Source: Phymorhynchus buccinoides
Taxonomy: Eukaryota > Mollusca > Gastropoda > Neogastropoda > Raphitomidae
Direction: 5' to 3'
Assembly: GCA_017654935.2 (NCBI GenBank)
Contig: CM065691.1
Span: forward strand, 33,518,925-33,582,924
DNA length: 64,000 nucleotides
The notes below the pieces were generated by a model, which saw only the letters and a program-made list of their open reading frames with translations, did no database searches and was not told where the DNA came from. Shown piece by piece: positions 37,478 to 48,105 of the stretch (position 1 is its first letter; the number at the start of each line of letters is the position of its first letter). The position numbers and the translations under genes are program-made.

Positions 37478-37625
37478 AAATCTGTTTAACGTCCTCCGGT
37501 CTGGAACAGACACATATGTGACATCAGTAGATACGAAAGATGGTGGAAACGATCCTGGAGGCAATGCCCGGAGGCAGTGCAACACCAGGAAAGTCCCGAA
37601 TTTTAAGCAATAACAGATGTGCATA
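37478..37625 (+). mobile_element. SINE-U copy
   Basis: ACGTCCTCCGGTCTGGAACA, GAGGCAATGCCCGGAGGCAG and AAAGTCCCGAATTTT. 3'-truncated. Confidence 0.8.
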
Positions 37626-37689
37626 GACATTCAAAATGAGCTGAACTGATAGGCATCCGAGAGAGAGAGAGTATTGTCTGTGTCTTTGA

Positions 37690-37752
<63 letters not shown>

Positions 37753-37896
37753 CGTGCGTGTGTGTGCGCGCGCGCGTGTGTTTAGAATGCTAACACCCTT
37801 TACTGAACCAATCATTGTAAAAACACAACGATCAAGGTAATGCCCAGCACCTTCACCTGCTCCTTTTGGGGTGGGGGGGGGGGGGGGGGGGGGGGG
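37690..37896 (+). repeat. (GT)n and poly-G tracts
   Basis: GT at 37693-37758 with GCGC extension; G run at about 37873-37896. Confidence 0.95.
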
Positions 37897-38096
37897 TGCA
37901 TGCATCAGAATTATTAGAATCGTCAGTGGATTTGCAAATTTCAGAAGATTGGCAATTGCTAGCAGAGGATTTTGTTCGTGACGGCAGCGTGTGATCATTG
38001 CAATCAAATTCTATTTTTGAAGACTTAGTGGTTTCTTTGCGAATAGTAGATCTACCTTTTGGTCACGTTAAGGTATTGATTAATTGTTACCCCTCT

Positions 38097-38610
38097 CCCC
38101 CCCCCCCCACCCCCCACCCCCCACGGGGGATACCAGGGTGGGTGTGTCTTCCGTGCAAATAGTTCCCCCATATTCTGGAAGTTATGTGCTTGGAACTTCC
38201 TCTAATCTGTCTCTCTCTTTGACTCTGCCTTTTTCCTTGCTTTGTGTCATCTACTATCTTTCTGACTTTTTGGCCCATTCTCCTGCCTTAATTAAAAACA
38301 AAATCTTCCACAATACATTTTTAAAAAATGGTTTTCTCCTTTGAGCTCCTCCGAAATCGGACTGTGTCGGCTGAATGCAGCGAGGAGACCAGTAAAATGG
38401 AAAATGGACACACACTGAAATTTTGGCCCATTCTCTAAAATCTTCCATAATATAGTTTTCTCCTTTGAGTTCCTCCGAAATCGGAATGTGTCGGCTGAAT
38501 GCAGCGAGGAGACCAGTGAAAACTGGAAAATGGACACATATGTGTCCGGTACCCATTGTGGCCTTATGGCCTGGGAACGCAGAAGAAGAAGAAGAAGAAG
38601 AAGAAGTAGA
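38097..38610 (+). mobile_element. SINE-GAA with internal duplication
   Basis: Complete head, with the tail segment (GGCCCATTCTC, AAATCTTCCA, GAGYTCCTCCGAAATCGGA, GCAGCGAGGAGACCAGT) present twice, about 38275-38400 and 38427-38530. It ends GGCCTGGGAACGCAG and (AAG)n. Confidence 0.8.
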
Positions 38611-39115
38611 AGTAGTTGCCCCTCTACTTTGGTGGCTCTTGTATGTCTCACAGTTTTCAGAGGATTGGATTTCAGACAATAGGAATTGTTCGGAAATAAT
38701 GAAGGGAAGTAATTTCATGGTGTGTGTGGGAGTGATCTTGCCTAGTTCGATCGGTTAAACAGGGGAAGTTACTCTACCATCAGGTAGATCCCCAGCTCTC
38801 GCCTCGTGTGTTTGAGCAGACATACATCACTTAGAACACCGTGCGTCATTCTAAAATTGATGTCATTTATATTTGTACGTCACATTTTGTAAGTTTTATC
38901 AGTTTGCGGCCACTGGCCGGCCGGCTAATTGTTCTATAAAAAAATGTTTGCAAGTCGCTGGACTCGCATCCTGCGGTTTCAAGCTTCGACGCCATTGTTG
39001 CATTGTTACTATGGTATTTGACCGAGTAATGGAGGTAACCAACTCTACTTTTCACGAAGTGCTCTCCCCTAGTTTTTTTTCTTCTCCGAAAATCGTCTGT
39101 TCTGATGTCCGTCCT

Positions 39116-39372
39116 TTAATCCTTTCACCGCCAAAGTCGCATTTTAGCACCACAGTGATTTAACACCTATGTCACTAAAAGGCATCAAATTGGGGCTCTA
39201 TTATCCAAAGACCCTATTGTCTTAGTCTTTGGAAGTAAGGATAGACCTTATTTTAGATATGTCACAGAAGAATCCCCAATACTGCATACATTTACAGATG
39301 GATTTGATCCTCTACCCAGGTAAATTTAATGGAAATGTTTGGCTGAAATATGGCTGGCGGTGAAAGGGTTAA
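39116..39372. mobile_element. TTAA-245 MITE, copy 5, abutting exon 6
   Basis: TTAA on both sides with TIRs CCTTTCACCGCCA and TGGCGGTGAAAGG. Its right border is 16 bp before the acceptor junction of exon 6, so any branch point must lie in MITE sequence. Confidence 0.9.
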
Positions 39373-39388
39373 CGGTGTTCGTCCTCAG

Positions 39389-39525
39389 GTGCTGAAGGCC
39401 CGGTACCCAGGCCCCGGGGTACCTCGCATGGTGATCGAGGGCTTCGCCACGGTGCTGGTGGAACGGCACCTGAGCTGCAGAGCCGAGTGCACCCTGAAGG
39501 AAGGAGACTGCGGCGAGCACAGCAC
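39389..39525 (+). CDS. PDGF/VEGF-like gene, exon 6 (cystine knot, second half)
   Basis: Acceptor GTTCGTCCTCAG and donor GCAC/GTAGGT. The 45 codons read VLKARYPGPGVPRMVIEGFA, TVLVERHLSC, RAECTLKEGDCGEHST, then two bases. The V-x-V-x-x-H-L-x-C pattern is the end of PDGF/VEGF domains, where the last two knot cysteines are normally C-x-C; here they are C223-RAE-C227, plus an extra C234. Phase 0 in, phase 2 out, so at least one more exon is needed; it must lie in or past the N gap that starts 194 bp downstream. Confidence 0.88.
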
Positions 39526-39719
39526 GTAGGTTGGCTTGCTTTTTTTTGCTGGCTTAGGGGTTGCACGTGCTCAATGTACTTGAGGACAAAGCAGATTAGA
39601 ACATAATAATCCAAGCTCAAACAAGTTAACAAGAAATCCCACACAAAAACAAGCATGCCGCACACATACTCCCGGCCACACAAGCACAGACGCGCGCATG
39701 CACATGCTTGCTCGCACGC

Positions 39720-40219
39720 NNNNNNNNNNNNNNNNNNNNNNNNNNNNNNNNNNNNNNNNNNNNNNNNNNNNNNNNNNNNNNNNNNNNNNNNNNNNNNNNN
39801 NNNNNNNNNNNNNNNNNNNNNNNNNNNNNNNNNNNNNNNNNNNNNNNNNNNNNNNNNNNNNNNNNNNNNNNNNNNNNNNNNNNNNNNNNNNNNNNNNNNN
39901 NNNNNNNNNNNNNNNNNNNNNNNNNNNNNNNNNNNNNNNNNNNNNNNNNNNNNNNNNNNNNNNNNNNNNNNNNNNNNNNNNNNNNNNNNNNNNNNNNNNN
40001 NNNNNNNNNNNNNNNNNNNNNNNNNNNNNNNNNNNNNNNNNNNNNNNNNNNNNNNNNNNNNNNNNNNNNNNNNNNNNNNNNNNNNNNNNNNNNNNNNNNN
40101 NNNNNNNNNNNNNNNNNNNNNNNNNNNNNNNNNNNNNNNNNNNNNNNNNNNNNNNNNNNNNNNNNNNNNNNNNNNNNNNNNNNNNNNNNNNNNNNNNNNN
40201 NNNNNNNNNNNNNNNNNNN
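39720..40219. other. Assembly gap, 500 N
   Basis: Exactly 500 N, a standard placeholder; the true distance and the order of flanking contigs are not proven. Confidence 0.98.
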
Positions 40220-40784
40220 TAAGGTTTGTGTCAATGGATGATGGTAATTGTGGTTCATAACATGCTGTACCTCCTTTTTTTTAAGAGTGAGACAAGAGAG
40301 TAAATGAAGTCCTGACAAAGACTAGAGATTGATTTGAATGGATTTTTTTTGCTACCTGTTTTATTGTATTTGTAGCTGAGCAACTTAAGGGTGAATGTTA
40401 TTCTTCCCCAACTTAAGACTTAAGGGTTGATTTTTTTAAAATGTTATTACCAATAGAAATAAGCACAACAAAGGTGTCATTTATTACCTTCAGTTAATCA
40501 GCCTACCAAACATGCACACATACTTTGGAGAATATCGTATCAAACACATTATCTTCTCTTCAAACACCCTTACACCGCATTCAACATTTCCACATTAAAT
40601 TTAAAAAGCAGCCTTGTGAGAAGGCATACAGCAAAAGCATTATATCAAATGGCAAAAATAGTACTAAAGTGTGATATCAGCACACAGTCCCTTCAAAAAT
40701 GGTGCTTTTTTCTTCTAAATCACAACGAAAGCAATATGAATTTCCTCCTCAGCAATGGCCAAGAGAAAAGCGCCAGTCTCCTAC

Positions 40785-40925
40785 CAGATGCAGAAAGTCG
40801 ATGGCGGTCACAGCCTTGGGGTTCCAGTCCAGCTTGGTCAGGATTACCAGTTCCATGCGCAGAACCTCAGACACTGAACAACCACACTGACTTTTCCGCA
40901 CCAGGTCCAGTGTAACGGGGATGGC
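40785..40925 (-). CDS. CCNI: Cyclin-I-like, coding exon 4
   Basis: Acceptor GTTGGCAG, donor CTG/GTAGGA. 47 codons: AIPVTLDLVRKSQCGCSVSE, VLRMELVILTKLDWNPKAVT, AIDFLHL. The C-G-C-S-x-S-E-x-L-R-M-E-x-x-I-L-x-K-L-x-W pattern is characteristic of cyclin I and covers the last helices of the first cyclin fold. The next exon is not in the 565 bp before the gap. Confidence 0.92.
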
Positions 40926-41040
40926 CTGCCAACACAGGACAAACAACAAGCGCCTTTAGAAACATCAATGAACAAAACATTATAATCATTCAGACTTACT
41001 CAGAGCTGATTCTAGGATTCTGAGAATGAATAAAGGGGGG

Positions 41041-41301
41041 CAGGTCCAATGGATGGATACAAGGGGAAAGGAGGGGAGGGGGCCGATTCAATCTTCGTTA
41101 GCCATGGCCACTTCTTCAGCCACTTGTTTTAGAACCGGTGTTCCCTCGCACAAGTGCCGTTATCTTCGGGTTGCTTCTCCGAGACTGTTGATGCAGAAGC
41201 TGTTTCTGCAACATCTTCTGCACACTCATTTGGCAGAGGATTTCTTTTTTTTACTTTGCCGCCACTCAAATCAAAGTCGAGGAGCGTCGTTGTCCGCTTC
41301 A
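41041..41301 (-). pseudogene. Transposase N-terminus relic (ZMYM/hAT-like)
   Basis: The minus frame from 41301 reads MKRTTTLLDFDLSGGKVKKR, then an acidic Ser-rich linker. After a one-base frameshift near 41130 it reads NKWLKKWPWLTKIE. An MK-x-T-x-L-x-x-F start with a KKR patch followed by a W-P-W-L motif is seen at the N-terminus of TTF-type/ZMYM-like hAT-derived proteins. The rest is missing. It lies in the cyclin intron, same strand. Confidence 0.45.
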
Positions 41302-42219
41302 TTTTGAAGAAAATTCAACATGGCGGGTAGGACTCTCGCAACTTCTTGTCGATAAAACGAGATGAACACGATTGGTTGATTTACACTAACATTGTAAAGG
41401 AACCAATGAAATGTCGAGAAATCATTCATTCCTGCTCAATGCTTTCGGTTTGTGCAGACGACGGAGTAAGCAGACGACGAATGAATTCCCGCAGCGATCA
41501 GTAAAAAGTGCGGGCAGTTCTGCAAATATGTGGGCGTCGGCCAGCGCTTACACACGATTATTGCGGGAAGGAACATATTAGGGGGGGATTGTACCAATCC
41601 CGCGCCCTATAATCAACTCTGTTACTGTAAGCAAAAGGGACTCCAAAAGTAACCCTTTTACTACCCAAGAAAATTTTAAGATTATAAAATTGAAAGACTG
41701 AAACTGAAAAAAGAGAAAGTGAACAAAATAACGCACATCTTGTGCTTACAATGCTTTGCACAAAATACTATCGTCAGGACTATAAAATGTCGTCAAGCAA
41801 TATAAATCATAATAATGTAATCAAAGGCTGCACTACCAGTACCATTCACAAAAATGTACATTTTCTTTTCTTTCACTATGTAACCAACTGCAACAGATGT
41901 TGATCATGATGCATGACGTGAGCCACTGACTGTCAATACCTTTCACCTGCAGGCTTGAAAATAATACAACAGATGGTTCCTTTACTGCCTTCTGAACAGC
42001 TTGACTGGGCACACCTGATCTATAATATACACAGCTTGTTTGCATTTGATTTGTTTCTTATGTATTTTTAAAATCATAATTTTTTATTTCTGTTGAATAA
42101 TCCTAAAAAAATAATACTCGACAAATCAACAAATGACATACAAAGCTACAGATTCTAAATATGCAGCAAAACTAAATTTGTCACAACAAACTCAAATGCC
42201 CATCAGATTATGTACTTAC

Positions 42220-42294
42220 TTCGTCGTCTTCCAGTGTTTTGGCTGCAATGTATAAGCAGCTGATGGCAACGCAACGCAGATACTTAGGGCGAAT
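42220..42294 (-). CDS. CCNI: Cyclin-I-like, coding exon 3
   Basis: Acceptor AAATTTCAG, donor GAA/GTAAGT. 25 codons: IRPKYLRCVAISCLYIAAKT and LEDDE. This is the central cyclin-box helix, where P-K-Y-L-x-C-x-A-I-S-C and A-A-K-T are conserved in cyclins I and G. Confidence 0.93.
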
Positions 42295-42455
42295 CTGAAA
42301 TTTGTGGAGAACAAAAAATGAGCATATCTTTTAAATATAATGCACCAAACTGGGCAAAGGCACACATCTTCTAAATAAATTAAAAAACACCTCACATCCT
42401 GAAATTGTTGCAAGCAACAGACAACTACAACACCACAAAAAAGTTCTAACAAGTG

Positions 42456-42770
42456 TCGTTGTTTGTTGTCTTACCCTGGCTTAAAGATTCCAGGGATCAT
42501 CCCAACAGCCAAAGCACTTGAACACTATGGTACAAATGCACCAGCTAGGGATGAGAACATTACGTGTGTGACCATCTTTTATCACCCTGCAACGTGGGCA
42601 GCCACACTCCAACTTCGGAGGATTTTAGACTGATGATGCTATGCTATGAGCTTGTCATTCATAGCTTAAGACCATCCCCGCACAACCATGCAGAACATAA
42701 CATTTTGATGTAGCCTTGGCATTCTAGCTTATGTCAACTGGTCTTACACAGCCATATGCCAAGGCGATTC
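42456..42770 (-). mobile_element. SINE-CAA, longest copy
   Basis: 315 bp, with a (TTG)-type tail in plus view at 42456-42470. Read on the minus strand it starts GCCTTGGCATATGGCTGTGT and contains TCCTCCGAAGTTGGAGTGTG. It defines the full family length. Confidence 0.8.
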
Positions 42771-42806
42771 TAACGAGTTATCTTCATAGAAATGCTGGAC
42801 TTTGTA

Positions 42807-42950
42807 CAGTAGAATCTCCCTTTAAAGACCTTGAAAAAATATCCAAAATAAGGTGGGGAGTGAGTTGTATAAGGGAGGTAATTTTAATACTTACAAAGAA
42901 GGGTAGGTTTTATAATGGGGGGGACCTTATAACTTTTAAGGGGTTATAAA
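42807..42950. mobile_element. Tig-175 MITE, diverged copy
   Basis: Begins TACAGTAGAATCTCCCTTTA and shares ACTTACAAAGAAGGGTAGGT with better copies at 46017 and 53952. The right end is decayed. Confidence 0.6.
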
Positions 42951-43272
42951 TTGTAATGCATTAGTGTCTACACAGAGCTGCCAATGCCTGAAGTGAAAAG
43001 CACCAAACTGATAGCATTTTAATATTTCTAAAAGAACATTCTAATCAAAAACAAATATTCCAGGATAAGTGTAGCATTTGTAATTCTAAGCAATATTACA
43101 GGAACCCTTGGGGGGATTTTTGCTTGAGATTTTTGCTTCATTACATTATATATAATATATTTCTTACATTACAATAAAAGTTATTCATATTTTATCAATT
43201 CAAATCTAATATTTAATGTGAAAGCTAAATAAAGCCAAGACTTCTGCAATAAAGTAGAAAACTCTCTTCACT

Positions 43273-43519
43273 TTAACCCTTTCGCCGCCAGCCATTTTTC
43301 AGCAAAAAAAATCCATTAAACTTAACTGGGTAGAGAACAAAATGTATCTGCAATATTGGTTATTCCCTTGTGATATGTGTAACATTAGGCCTATCCATAC
43401 CTCCCAAAATTAAGAAAATTAGGGTCTTCAGATAACAGGCCCTGATTTGATGCTTGTTAGTGACATGGCTGTTAAACCATTGTGGTGCATAAATGCGACA
43501 TTGGCGGCGAAAGGGTTAA
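43273..43519. mobile_element. TTAA-245 MITE, copy 6
   Basis: TTAA borders and intact TIRs. It ends 38 bp from the donor boundary of cyclin exon 2. Confidence 0.9.
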
Positions 43520-43557
43520 AAATCTAGGGACTGAATTGAAATTACAGCTCGACTTAC

Positions 43558-43686
43558 CTTGACAAGAGTGGACACCTGATCCATGATGGAAATAGCCAGC
43601 GCAAATGTTTCTGGAGCAAAGTCGAAAGACTGGCTCAGCTGGATTAACCAGAAAGCCTCTTTATCTCTCTCCATGTCAGTTATTTC
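43558..43686 (-). CDS. CCNI: Cyclin-I-like, coding exon 2
   Basis: Acceptor TTCTTTCAG, donor AAG/GTAAGT. 43 codons: EITDMERDKEAFWLIQLSQS, FDFAPETFALAISIMDQVST, LVK. P-E-T-F-A-L-A followed by a hydrophobic helix and VK is the cyclin I/G version of the cyclin-box second helix. The first helix has W-L but not the usual Arg-Asp pair of mitotic cyclins, as in other cyclin I proteins. Confidence 0.93.
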
Positions 43687-44422
43687 CTGAAAGAACAACA
43701 AAATGCATTAGCAATACAAGAATACACATTATTTCCAGACATAGATAGTCCTAGTGATACAAGAAAAAAGTTTTTGAACTCTTGTAACACTCCTTGAACC
43801 ATTTTATTTTAATTCAGTTTTTGAAGTTTTAATAACTGTACATCATAACACACCAGCATTTTTTTCCTCAACCTACCACTTGGCAAAAGTAAACAGTAAT
43901 AAGACACTGAAAACGTCTTTACAATTCCTAATAACTCAGCTCAATACTCATTGCTGCAATAATTATGCGACATGAAAAGGGCTTAAAATTAATGTTAACG
44001 AATTAGTAGGCCAAGAAACAGCAAGCTCTAGCTAGGTGATAAATATCTGAATTAATTCTGATGGAAATTTCCAATCTCTGTAAGCTACACTAGTGTAAGA
44101 GTATAACTAACTATTAAACTAAGCAGCCCATTTCTCAAGAAAGGCACAAGGAAAGATGCCTGCCGTGGGCTGCGAATCAAATTACACTACATTGAAATTC
44201 TGTCAAGGCAAATTTGTTCAATGCCACAAAGAAGGAAAAAGGTAGTAAAAAGGGTGGGTTTTTTATTACTATTTTTGTCTATTGTTACCGTTTACTTACT
44301 TAACAAACAAACAAAAAGATCGGTGGGTTCATCAAAAACAAAAAAATAATCCATCTGGATATCACTTACAGTTACACAGCGAAAGTAAAAAGTAATAGTA
44401 CTATATAATAATAACTTTGATA

Positions 44423-44686
44423 TTAACCCCTTTTCGGCCATGGACATTTCGAATTCAGAGAGGGTGCATTTGATTTTTTTGTTTGCAAGAAAAATTATCA
44501 ATTAAACTAGTCTCTCACAGTCTCAGTATTACTTTTTGTATACAAATGAGCATTCAAAACAGTTAAAGTCATTAATTCAATTGCACATCCCTGCATAGAC
44601 TCTGAGACTTGCAATGGACATCCTACAAAAAAAATAATGGATATGATCTGTCATTTAGTTGACTCATGGGGAACTTAAGGGGTTAA
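44423..44686. mobile_element. Second type of TTAA MITE
   Basis: Ends TTAACCCCTTTTCGGCC and ACTTAAGGGGTTAA share a 10-bp TIR and TTAA borders, but the interior differs from TTAA-245. Confidence 0.65.
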
Positions 44687-44707
44687 TCATTTGAAACACT
44701 GTGTTAC

Positions 44708-44855
44708 CTGGCTGCTGCTGGCTGGTCTGGGCTTGATAGGGCGCCACTGCTCCCTCTCCTTGTCAAGAGTCGCCTCAAGCTTCTGCCTGACGCGCTCATC
44801 ATTCAAACCACTGGCAAACATCCTTCCCCACTAACCTGCTGACACACCGAGATGC
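44708..44855 (-). CDS. CCNI: Cyclin-I-like, coding exon 1 with start codon
   Basis: The exon starts at acceptor CTGTTGCAG (44855). ATG at 44821-44819 follows 34 nt of 5' UTR in context GGGGAAGGATG. 38 codons: MFASGLNDERVRQKLEATLD, KEREQWRPIKPRPASSSQ, then CAG/GTAACA. The charged helix and the K-x-R-P tail fit the N-terminal extension of cyclin I. An upstream AUG was not found in the exon. Confidence 0.88.
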
Positions 44856-45354
44856 CTGCAACAGACCAAGCCAAAGCTTTTAATATAATAACAAACAAAA
44901 TTTCAGTCAATGAATAACACTTTCACACCGAGATGCCTCCAACAGAGCAAGCCACAGCTTTTAATACAATAACACTAACAGACAAAATTTAAGTCAATGA
45001 ATAACAAAATTTCAGTCAATGAATAACACCTTTAATTTGCCAAAAAGAAAACAAATCCACAACTGATCTTGAATCTAGAAAAACTTGAAAAGCTCCACAC
45101 AATCCTGTATTATATTTTAATCTACATCTCTTGATTTTTCTTTCTGTATTACTGTTAGTTGTTAAATCACCTCTAGTAGTAGTACATAATCGAATTCTAA
45201 TACTTTCAGGCTTTTAAAGCAGCTAGGCCTCTTGATGTGCCCTTTCTTTTCATTGTTCATTTTCATTATTTTGTTTTGCATTTCGATTGGCATAGCTGTG
45301 GCACTTAATACGTAACTATGCTCAAATCATGTAACTTTTTTGTGTTAAAGTCGA

Positions 45355-45420
45355 ACAATAATAATAAGTATTTTTATAGCGCCTATTCTCAGCAAGGGCT
45401 CTAAGCGCTTTACAAAACAT
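45355..45420 (-). mobile_element. LINE 3' tail, minus orientation
   Basis: CAATAATAATAAGTATTTTT, ATAGCGCC and CTCTAAGCGCTTTACAAAAC; same type as 15214. Confidence 0.65.
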
Positions 45421-46016
45421 ATTTATATTGATTAAAAAGAAAACATTACACAATAAATATTATTAAACAAGAAAACAAACAACCAAAGAACTAACACGAA
45501 GTAGCCTTGCACACCCACACAAACACCACACCACCACACACTGTCAGGACACACATGCGCACACGCGATTGCACACACAGACAGACGCACAAACACCCAC
45601 ACACACATACATGCGCACACCCACCCACCCAGACGCATGAATGCACACACAAACGCGCGCGCACATACACGCACAGACAAAAACAAACCTAGAGCGCACG
45701 CATCCACGTACAAAAGCAAGCCCATTCTTCACACAGACATTACTGGGAAGATCAAAAAAGTTTCCCAACATTTAGGGAATCAGGGTCGGGATACAGGACA
45801 AGTTAAAGTCAAGAAAATTTGAAGAGGTTAGTTTTTGTGGATGATTTGAATGATATAAGTTGGAACTGATGAAGAGTGCCTGATACTGATGTGATAGTGA
45901 TATTGAAAATTAGTTTGTTCCAGAGAGTTGGGCCTTGGAATGCCTTGGAACAACCAATTAAACAAAACACACACACACACTGATATGTGCAAAAACTTTG
46001 CAATACACAGTGGAAC

Positions 46017-46191
46017 CTCCCTTACAAGACCTTCAAAAATCATCAAAAATGAGATCTTATAAGGGAGGGGTCTTATAAGGGAGGTGATTCTAATTTACTT
46101 ACAAAGAAGGGCAATGTCTCAGAGAAGTAGGTCTTATGTGGGAGGGAGTCTTATAATGGGAAGTCTTATAGTTATAAGGGATGTTCCACTG
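46017..46191. mobile_element. Tig-175 MITE copy
   Basis: CAGTGGAACCTCCCTTACAA to TTATAAGGGATGTTCCACTG. The CAGTGGAACCTCC terminus and TA target preference suggest a pogo/Tigger-type non-autonomous element. Confidence 0.75.
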
Positions 46192-46479
46192 TATGTACAC
46201 ACACCACACACACTGAAGATTGCAAGATCACAAAGTTCTCAGATCTATTAAAAGGACCTTTTTTCAGGATCAATACATCGCAGGTGCCAATACTGGCAAT
46301 AATCACAACGGAACAAGGAGGGCGCATGTACCTACAGAAAATATAGAAAGAAAAAGACCTAAAGTTGCACTGGTTTAAGACCATTAAACCCCCCAGTTCA
46401 GCCAGGAAGGAACAGGCCCCACTTCCAGCAACAAGCGGGGAGGGGGGAGGGGGGAGGTCTAGTTTTAGTGGTCAGTTGG

Positions 46480-46800
46480 GGCAGGCTCAGATCAAGATCT
46501 GATCAGTGCTGATGTAAATAAATGTGCTGATAGTGATAGAGCCTGCGTTGGCGGTGGCCTTGCTTAATTTGTTCCACTCCACAGCAGTTCGCATGAAGAA
46601 AAAGCTACGATATTGCTCTGTTCGACATCATTGGACACAAAATCCATGCAAGTGGTTGATGACCTGTTGTTCGAGGATGTTTGTGGACTAGAACTTAGAA
46701 ATAGAAGCCTTCATATTTGGTGGGTTTGATCCTGCGACGCTTTGCTAGAGCGAAAAACCTTTTCCGCTGGGAGTGCAGGAATGACTTTAATCTCTGAATC
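46480..46800 (-). pseudogene. LINE ORF2 C-terminus
   Basis: The minus strand reads EQYRSFFFMRTAVEWNKLSK, then SITISTFI and a stop. This is the SFF-RT-EWN-L ending of Jockey/CR1-type ORF2. About 50 codons, 5' truncated. Confidence 0.6.
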
Positions 46801-46997
46801 TGAACGTACATACACTATACGTTATAGGAGCCTATGAGTATGAAGGCTATATACACAACAGAAATAGGAGTGCGCATTTAGAGTTAAAATTCTGTCTTGA
46901 TGGTAATGACACTTGACAGACTCACTTAACAAAAAATAATTAAAATTTAAAATTGCTGTCTTGATGGAATGACATGTCTACTTTTTATTGGCCATAG

Positions 46998-47085
46998 ACC
47001 TTTCTTTTGCAGTATCCGGGCAAGACCAATCCGGCTACCATAGCGGCCCCCAGGGACAAGCCCCAACCGGCACAGCTCCTGCCCT
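46998..47085 (+). repeat. Interspersed repeat fragment (copy of 4158)
   Basis: TTGCAGTATCCGGGCAAGAC, CAATCCGGCTACC and CCGGCACAGCTCC. Confidence 0.6.
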
Positions 47086-47113
47086 TAATTTACCACTACT
47101 CTGATCTATAGCC

Positions 47114-47247
47114 TTAACCCTTTCACCACCAGCCATTTTTCAGAAAATAGGGTCTTCGGATAACAGGCCCTGATTTGATGCTGTTTAGTAACATGGGTTT
47201 TAAACCATTGTGGTGCATAAATGCGACATTGGCGGTGAAAGGGTTAA
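47114..47247. mobile_element. TTAA-245 MITE, copy 7, internally deleted
   Basis: Both TTAA borders and both TIRs remain, but about 110 bp of the interior next to the left TIR is missing. Confidence 0.85.
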
Positions 47248-47264
47248 TACCCTATTTTAGTTTT

Positions 47265-47745
47265 TAGATGGTGCAGGCCCTGGTGAGCCGCCTGGCGCTG
47301 ATGATGCTATGCTGGTAGGGCCTGCGGCTATATTCACATTTATGCCCGTCAAGAACGATAATTTGTAACAAAAAAGAACATAGCGATTGCTTTTTCAGTC
47401 AACAGATTAACGTTCTTGACGGGCATAAATGTGAATATAGCCGGGCCTGCTTCATCTGGCTCCATTCTATTACTGTCCTGATGAAGAACAAGTTCTTGTA
47501 CTGTTCTGTTTGGCTTGGTCTTACAATGAAGCCTTGGGAGTTACATAACGCCTGTCTATCCATGATGTTATCAGTTGTAAAGTTCTTGAATTGTTTGGCC
47601 TTATCTTTCTGAGGTTGGAGGAAACAGGGAAGGTGGTAGCTGACAAAAGGGTGGCAGCTGACAAAAGAATTGTCCTTTCGGTCCTATGAATCAAATCATG
47701 TTGTGAGGGCGTCGTCGGGTAGTTGAAATAAACATCATAAAGCAC
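47265..47745 (-). pseudogene. LINE ORF2 C-terminus split by the MITE
   Basis: With frameshifts the minus strand reads NIMDRQALCNSQGF, QTEQYKNLFFIRTVIEWSQM and then KQA, where the hAT-like MITE interrupts it. Same LINE type as 46480. Confidence 0.6.
47326..47442. mobile_element. hAT-like MITE with 8-bp target duplication
   Basis: 117 bp with perfect 32-bp ends (GGCTATATTCACATTTATGC outermost). The direct repeat GGGCCTGC flanks it at 47318-47325 and 47443-47450. 8-bp duplications are typical of hAT. Confidence 0.85.
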
Positions 47746-48105
47746 CCTTTGAAAAAAAAAAATCCAGTTTCAAGTTTCTAAAGGCTAAACTACGTCACCA
47801 AGGAATCTGACCTTGACAACATTCCGTCGCCATTTTGTCAGAGCGTCGTAGTATTCATATACACTGTTTACGCATCTATTATAACAAATCAGTGGCTTTC
47901 TGACAACACAAAAACATTCAATTAGCCATATCAATCATCAAAAATTGTTACTTGTTGAAAACAAAAACCGAATAATGGGGAGAACACAACCAATTGAAAT
48001 AAAATTACTCGTGACCTGCATAGGTCTGCAAAAAAAGGCAAATCGTGAAACAACCAGAACATTCGACTAAATATTTTCCTTATTTTTCATTAAACTAACT
48101 CTTAC

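Noticed and set aside
45432..45822. Cys/Val-rich frames of 60-97 codons
   Set aside because: CA-rich low-complexity sequence next to a LINE tail.
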